Below are positions 62,085 through 64,000 of a DNA stretch of 64,000 nucleotides, piece after piece (position 1 is the first letter of the stretch; each line of letters opens with the position of its first letter). The stretch comes from Hymenolepis diminuta (lineage: Eukaryota > Platyhelminthes > Cestoda > Cyclophyllidea > Hymenolepididae), in assembly GCA_900708905.1 (NCBI GenBank), contig CAADRB010000059.1, forward strand, positions 1,035,855 through 1,099,854, in the 5' to 3' direction. A program made the position numbers and the translations under genes. The notes beneath the pieces were generated by a model. That model had not been told where the DNA came from. It saw only the letters and a program-made list of their open reading frames with translations, and ran no database searches.

Positions 62085-62535
62085 CGTTGCAGATAAGTTA
62101 ACAACTAACGACTAGCAGCTAACAACTAGCAACAACAACAACAACAGTCACCAACTCGTAGCTGTTTGAGCAAGAATAAACATCAATTGTGGAACAGAAC
62201 ACCAAGAGCTGACTAGATCAAAACGTATTCAGGGAAGCCACAACGAAAATTGAATCGAGTAAGAGAGGAGATGGGAGGGAAGCATAAGTGCCGGTAACTG
62301 AAATGATTGAAAAAACAAAGACAGTTTTATGAGCCACTTGAGTAAGGCCACACGAGAACATGAGCATAGATGTGCTTTTAAGTGAAACAAGGCCATTATA
62401 GAAAGGGAGGAACCGTTAGAAACGTTTAGATATGACATAGGGGTTTTGCGTCATAGGGACATAAAATTCACCACTGAGGCTGTGGGGACGAGAAAGCGAA
62501 GTACTGTCATAGAGAATGCGATTAAAGAGCAATTC
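62085..62535 (-). repeat. CT-rich dispersed element, copy R5 (reverse orientation)
   Basis: The reverse complement matches R2 closely in the 3' half: CTCTTGGTGTTCTGTTCCAC, CAGCTACGAGTTGGTGACTG, TTAGCTGCTAG and GTTAGTTGTTAAC. The 5' half matches through CGCATTCTC, CTTGTTTCACTTAAAAGCAC and CTCATGTTCTCGTG. An (AAC)n run at 62131-62146 lies inside it, where R2 has TTATTGCTGTCGTTATT. It carries no significant coding frame. Confidence 0.65.
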
Positions 62536-62939
62536 TAGAAATATATAGACATTCACCCTTCAGATCATTTGATAAAGTAATTTTGAGGATGAAACTAATA
62601 AGCGACGGTTCAGCGACGATTACTTTTTATAAGACTTAAAGCGACTGAAAATTGGGTATAAGATCTCGTTGATATTTATGTGCGAGGAACAGTTACCGGT
62701 TCATTTTGAAAATTACTACTTTCCTTTCCGAGCATTCACGTATGTTATTGGTAATCACAACGACCTAACTGATTTCTCACGAATTTCCTTAGAGTGTGGA
62801 GTTACACTTTTAGAGACGATAATCGACATCGATGATTATTTTAGCCGCGAAAGTTCCTTCAAATTAAAGACTTCCTCGGCATTTTGATTAATTAACCCTA
62901 GCCATAATTTACCTTTTCAGTTCTCCCTGGTACCTGGAT

Positions 62940-63195
62940 CTTTATTATGAATTTAGTCATTTCCGGAAATGCCCAGACTTTAAAGTGTATTTTCTTCATA
63001 TTCCTCTATCTCTATAAGCAACCTTCAACGCTACATATTCGAGGTCTTACCTCACCTCAAGGTCTCTCCCAATGCACTCACAAGCACCCTACGCCCATGC
63101 TTCCAACGTCCCCCAGGTTTGCTTCATTCATCTATTCCACCTATCCTGTTCCTATACCGACGATAAGTCGTGATTAGAAGAGGATAGTTAGCAGT
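62940..63195 (+). repeat. LTR-like repeat (copy D, partner of 20 kb copy A)
   Basis: Shares with the 19928-20330 segment the order TATAAGCAACC, CAAGCACC, CCCATGCTT and CGTGATTAGAAGAGGATAGT. A C/T-rich middle resembles a 5' untranslated or R-U5 region. Divergence is high, and ends and duplications were not identified. Confidence 0.3.
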
Positions 63196-63420
63196 ATATC
63201 TATGAGGTTAGAAGATACCAGAATTGATCTCTTGACCTCTTACCTGGCACACATACCTAATTGGCTGCCACGTCAACCCGAGCCCATTAGAAGTGTTCAC
63301 GATATTTGATTTGGGTAGATGAAAGGTATCACGGAGCTGCTCCTACGAGGAAGACATTCTAACATCTCCCTCGTTGACTAGAACTAACCAGGGCGATTGG
63401 CCACACACCATTGGACGTGT
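63195..63420 (-). repeat. Candidate Gypsy 3' end: polypurine tract plus LTR start
   Basis: On the minus strand AACGAGGGAGA is directly followed by TGTTAGAATGTCTTCC, starting at about 63369. The sequence after it is GC-richer than the surroundings and contains GGGTTGACGTGGCAGCC. A purine tract abutting TGTTA is the expected polypurine tract to LTR junction of a Ty3/Gypsy element. No pol homology was recognised to its right within the window. Confidence 0.35.
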
Positions 63421-64000
63421 AGCGCAAATATGTTAGCTTTTTCAATTAGTTATTTTCCAACCATTGAATGCGATGATAAATAAACAGGAGGGTTGCCATT
63501 ATATCACCAACACACGATATAACTTCAATTACAGGAACCTAAATATCACTAATAAAAAGCATCTCTTACTTATCACACTCTGTAGGAATTACAATATTTA
63601 GACTCCATTAAAGTTCATTCTGCTTTATCACTCCTCCTACAAAGTTTACTTGCTAAAAGAGCACAGATAAACTAGACTAACACTATCAGAGAAATCAACA
63701 CATAGAGTTAACGAATTGAGAACGGTAGAGTTTGCTTAATAATAAGAAAATTAGAGACATGTACCATCTTTTGATGTGGAAACGTCATCAATAAAACTAA
63801 ATAATAATACAACGTATTACTTCAAACCATTTTTAAAAGATTTGTTAATAATAATTCGCTACCATAATATTCAATGCAAACCTTGACTAATCAAGTCCAG
63901 ATACCTACAAGTTTCAAGACCGAATTTATAATTCTTTAAGAATTATCTCGACAATCAAACTCATGATCACACATAGTAAAGACATTTAAAATAAAACTCA
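63421..64000. other. AT-rich right edge, nothing recognised
   Basis: No protein-like frame or repeat family noted. A retrotransposon internal region, if present, would continue to the right of the candidate LTR junction at 63369, but I see no integrase blocks here. Confidence 0.35.

Noticed and set aside
1..64000. CRISPR arrays, bacterial operons or prophage
   Set aside because: The window is clearly eukaryotic (spliced metazoan-type genes); no regularly spaced direct repeats were seen.

Overview
This is a eukaryotic, AT-rich (roughly two-thirds A+T by eye) nuclear window. It holds three intron-split protein genes I could reconstruct exon by exon, one possible small single-exon gene, and a repeat-rich 20 kb tail. 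The organism is inferred, not proven: very short introns (43-78 nt) mixed with multi-kilobase ones, an apparent spliced-leader-dependent start codon, low GC, and divergent but recognisable metazoan proteins point to a parasitic flatworm. A Hymenolepis-like tapeworm fits best; a trematode is the main alternative.

Layout. 1-2771: AT-rich sequence with no gene seen. 2772-4990 (-): muscleblind-type RNA-binding CCCH protein, 4 exons, 358 aa. 4991-14478: about 9.5 kb without a supportable gene, between two divergent genes. 14479-19209 (+): EIPR1/TSSC1-type WD40 protein, 9 exons, which lacks a genomic start ATG and appears to need one from a trans-spliced leader. 19210-29088: intergenic, with a possible 97-codon membrane protein (21044-21337, -), an LTR-like repeat, a CT-rich dispersed repeat and the remains of a non-LTR retrotransposon endonuclease. 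29089-44219 (+): BTB-BACK-PHR protein of the BTBD1/2/3/6 family, 10 exons over 15 kb, 970 aa, with large Ser-rich insertions inside both the BTB and PHR domains. 44220-64000: no host gene supported; it contains a decayed Ty3/Gypsy integrase (-), several LTR-like segments, and a cluster of copies of one CT-rich dispersed element.

The three genes are functionally unrelated: RNA processing, endosomal/dense-core vesicle trafficking, and probable Cullin-3 substrate adaptation. There is no sign of an operon, because the intergenic distances are many kilobases. Every intron used has GT...AG ends, and exon phases add up to one open frame in all three genes, which is the strongest evidence for the models.

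The best leads are the spliced-leader-supplied start of EIPR1, the roughly 185-residue insertion inside the BTB fold, and the dispersed CT-rich, LTR/TRIM-like family at 23.8, 56.8, 59.0, 60.0 and 62.1 kb.
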